Of a DNA stretch of 8,250 nucleotides, positions 6,530 through 8,250 are shown in pieces. This DNA is from an uncultured Campylobacter sp. (lineage in GTDB: Bacteria > Campylobacterota > Campylobacteria > Campylobacterales > Campylobacteraceae). How positions within the stretch are numbered: position 1 is the stretch's first letter; each line of letters starts with the position of its first letter. Under the pieces are notes generated by a model, which did no database searches, had not been told where the DNA came from, and saw only the letters and a list, made by a program, of their open reading frames with translations. Location of the stretch: positions 1 through 8,250 of the forward strand of contig NZ_CALKTQ010000315.1 of the NCBI RefSeq assembly GCF_937997465.1, read 5' to 3'. The position numbers were made by a program, and so were the translations under genes.

Positions 6530-8250
6530 ATGCTAAAAAAGATGGCTGATACGATAAGGTTTTTGTGCGCTGATATGGTGCAGCAGGCAAACAGCGGGCA
6601 TCCGGGCGCGCCGATGGGACTAGCGGACGTCATGGTCGTGCTGGCTAAATTTCTAAATCACAATCCTAAAAATCCAAACTGGCTAAACCGCGACAGGCTC
6701 GTATTTAGCGGCGGTCACGCAAGCTCGCTCGTGTATAGCTTTTTGCATCTTAGCGGCTACGATCTTAGCCTTGATGATCTAAAAAACTTCCGCCAGCTAG
6801 GCTCTAAAACCCCGGGCCACCCGGAATACGGTTATGCGCCGGGCGTGGAAACCACCACCGGCCCGTTAGGTCAAGGTATTACCAATGCGGTGGGAATGGC
6901 GATTGCAGAGAAAACTTTAGCCGGCCAATTTAACCGCGAAGGTCATGAAATCGTGGATCACCATACTTATGTGTTCTTAGGCGACGGTTGCTTGATGGAA
7001 GGGATTTCACACGAAGCCTGTTCTTTAGCCGGCACTTTAGGCTTAGGCAAACTAATTGCCTTCTACGATGACAATAACATTTCTATCGATGGTCATGTTG
7101 ACGGTTGGTTTACCGATGACACACAAAAACGCTTTGAAGCTTATGGCTGGCAAGTGATTCCGGCAATCGACGGTCACAACCCGGCACAAATCATTGAGGC
7201 GATCAAACAAGCGCAAGCGGAAACCAACAAACCGACCTTAATTATTTGTAAAACCATTATCGGTTTCGGTTCTCCGAATAAATCCAACTCTCACGATTGC
7301 CACGGTGCGCCATTAGGTGATGAAGAAATCGCATTAACCCGCAAAGCATTAAACTGGGATTATGCCCCGTTTGAAATTCCGGCTGATGTTTATGCACAAT
7401 GGGATGCGAAAGCAAAAGGCGCAGAGTTAGAAAAAGCCTGGCATGAAAAATTCGCTGCTTATGCGAAAGCCTATCCGGAATTAGCCGCTGAATTTACCCG
7501 TCGCATGGAGAAAAACCTTCCGGCAGATTGGGCAAAAGAATCTCAAGCGTTTATTGAGTATTTACAAGCGAATCCGGCAAGTATTGCAAGCCGCAAAGCC
7601 TCACAAAATACTATCGAAGCTTATGCCAAAGTGTTACCGGAATTACTTGGTGGTTCCGCTGACTTGGCAAGCTCCAACTTGACCCTTTGGTCCGGCTCTA
7701 AACCAATCCGTGCAACTCAAAACGTAGATGGTAACTATCTCAACTACGGCGTACGCGAGTTCGGTATGGCGGCAATCATGAACGGTATTGCGCTTCATGG
7801 CGGTTTCATTCCTTACGGCGCCACCTTCCTAATGTTCTACGAATACGCCCACAACGCCGTGCGTATGGCGGCATTAATGAAACAACGCAGCTTGTTCGTG
7901 TTCACCCATGATTCCATCGGTTTAGGCGAAGATGGTCCAACCCATCAACCGGTTGAACAAACCTCCGCATTGCGTTTAATCCCGAACTTGAACACATGGC
8001 GCCCTTGCGACCAAGTAGAATCTGCCATTGCTTGGAAAGCGGCGATTGAAAGAACCGATGGCCCAAGTGCATTAATTTTCACCCGTCAAAACTTGGCACA
8101 AATGGACCGCACTTCTGAGCAATTAGCTAACGTAGCGCGCGGTGCTTACGTGTTAAAAGACTGTGCCGGTACGCCGGATCTGATTTTCATTGCGACCGGT
8201 TCTGAAGTGGAATTGGCAGTGAAAGCCGCAGAACAATTAACCGCAGAAGG
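6530..8250 (+). CDS. tkt: Transketolase, mosaic Campylobacter/Pasteurellaceae reading frame (3' truncated by window)
   Basis: Thiamine diphosphate enzyme of the non-oxidative pentose phosphate pathway, moving two-carbon units between ketose and aldose phosphates; cytoplasmic. The frame is open for 573 codons to the window edge, out of roughly 630-670 expected. Visible landmarks: SGHPGAPMG (His24), SGGHAS (His63), GPLGQG (111-116), the ThDP motif GDG (151-153) to NN (182-183), the catalytic Glu410 in VREFGMAA, and HDSIGLGEDGPTHQP. Residues 1 to about 91 (MLKKMADTIRFLCADMVQ..., LSGYDLSLDDLKNFRQLG) are Campylobacter-type. From the conserved SKTPGHPEYG (92-101) onward, the protein (YAPGVETTTGPLGQGITNAVG, ... 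) is gammaproteobacterial, closest in style to Haemophilus/Aggregatibacter. Campylobacter enzymes as recalled have a shorter IHTLGVEIATGPLGQGVANAVG-type segment here. Codon use changes at the same point. The start is set by AAGGAGA and the TATAAT box. The gene as assembled may not exist in any cell. Confidence 0.93.
   Translation, partial: MLKKMADTIRFLCADMVQQANSGHPGAPMGLADVMVVLAKFLNHNPKNPNWLNRDRLVFSGGHASSLVYSFLHLSGYDLSLDDLKNFRQLGSKTPGHPEYGYAPGVETTTGPLGQGITNAVGMAIAEKTLAGQFNREGHEIVDHHTYVFLGDGCLMEGISHEACSLAGTLGLGKLIAFYDDNNISIDGHVDGWFTDDTQKRFEAYGWQVIPAIDGHNPAQIIEAIKQAQAETNKPTLIICKTIIGFGSPNKSNSHDCHGAPLGDEEIALTRKALNWDYAPFEIPADVYAQWDAKAKGAELEKAWHEKFAAYAKAYPELAAEFTRRMEKNLPADWAKESQAFIEYLQANPASIASRKASQNTIEAYAKVLPELLGGSADLASSNLTLWSGSKPIRATQNVDGNYLNYGVREFGMAAIMNGIALHGGFIPYGATFLMFYEYAHNAVRMAALMKQRSLFVFTHDSIGLGEDGPTHQPVEQTSALRLIPNLNTWRPCDQVESAIAWKAAIERTDGPSALIFTRQNLAQMDRTSEQLANVARGAYVLKDCAGTPDLIFIATGSEVELAVKAAEQLTAE
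6803..6832 (+). other. Junction interval between Campylobacter-like and Pasteurellaceae-like DNA
   Basis: These 30 bases encode SKTPGHPEYG, identical or nearly so in both lineages, so the exact crossover cannot be placed more finely. Upstream, CTA/CTC/CTT/CTG/TTG encode Leu with no TTA in 14 codons, and AAATTT motifs are frequent. Downstream, TTA is about 22 of 38 Leu codons and AAATTT is absent in 1.4 kb. The frame is intact across the junction. Confidence 0.8.

Noticed and set aside
6840..8250. Pasteurellaceae DNA uptake signal sequences (AAGTGCGGT or ACAAGCGGT)
   Set aside because: No exact copy found by eye in either orientation, so the foreign segment shows no uptake-signal support for natural transformation; absence in 1.4 kb of coding DNA is weak evidence either way.

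Overview
The window looks like a chromosomal segment of a GC-rich oral-type Campylobacter (C. rectus/showae/curvus-like). The supporting signs are the gene order, the protein sequences, CTA-rich leucine usage, AAGGAG ribosome sites, extended -10 promoters, and a very high density of AAATTT/CAAATTTG motifs (about 55 AAATTT by hand count before position 6830). All genes are on the + strand. From memory, C. jejuni carries ybaB, a periplasmic PDZ protein, ispA and tkt consecutively (Cj1642-Cj1645). The same backbone is here, but three extra genes lie between ispA and tkt.

Layout. 2-127 is the C-terminal end of a YbaB/EbfC nucleoid protein. It overlaps (ATGA) a secreted two-PDZ protein (124-1335). 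ispA (farnesyl diphosphate synthase, 1425-2603) follows, with an unusual N-terminal extension of about 105 residues built from AAATTT-rich DNA. A repeat-rich spacer and a strong extended -10 promoter (2775-2783) lead into two tandem paralogous secreted proteins (2811-4061 and 4212-5483). Both are made of Trp/Tyr-rich repeats with a period near 29 residues and have YD-repeat-like segments. A cytoplasmic protein of unknown function with possible PH-like modules follows (5603-6481). The last gene is tkt (6530 to the window edge), which has its own TATAAT box.

The most striking point is that tkt is a mosaic. Its first ~100 codons are Campylobacter-like. From about position 6803-6832 onward the reading frame continues without a break, but the protein, leucine codon use (TTA 0 of 14 before, about 22 of 38 after) and motif content (AAATTT falls to zero) are those of a Pasteurellaceae transketolase. 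The switch sits in a stretch conserved in all transketolases. This is what a metagenome assembly or PCR-type chimera looks like. A recent homologous recombination between two naturally transformable oral bacteria is the alternative. The window ends inside tkt, so the far side cannot be seen.

Functionally, ispA (isoprenoid precursors) and tkt (pentose phosphate pathway) are housekeeping genes. The inserted paralogue pair is the accessory, least characterised part. No RNA gene, insertion sequence or CRISPR array is visible.
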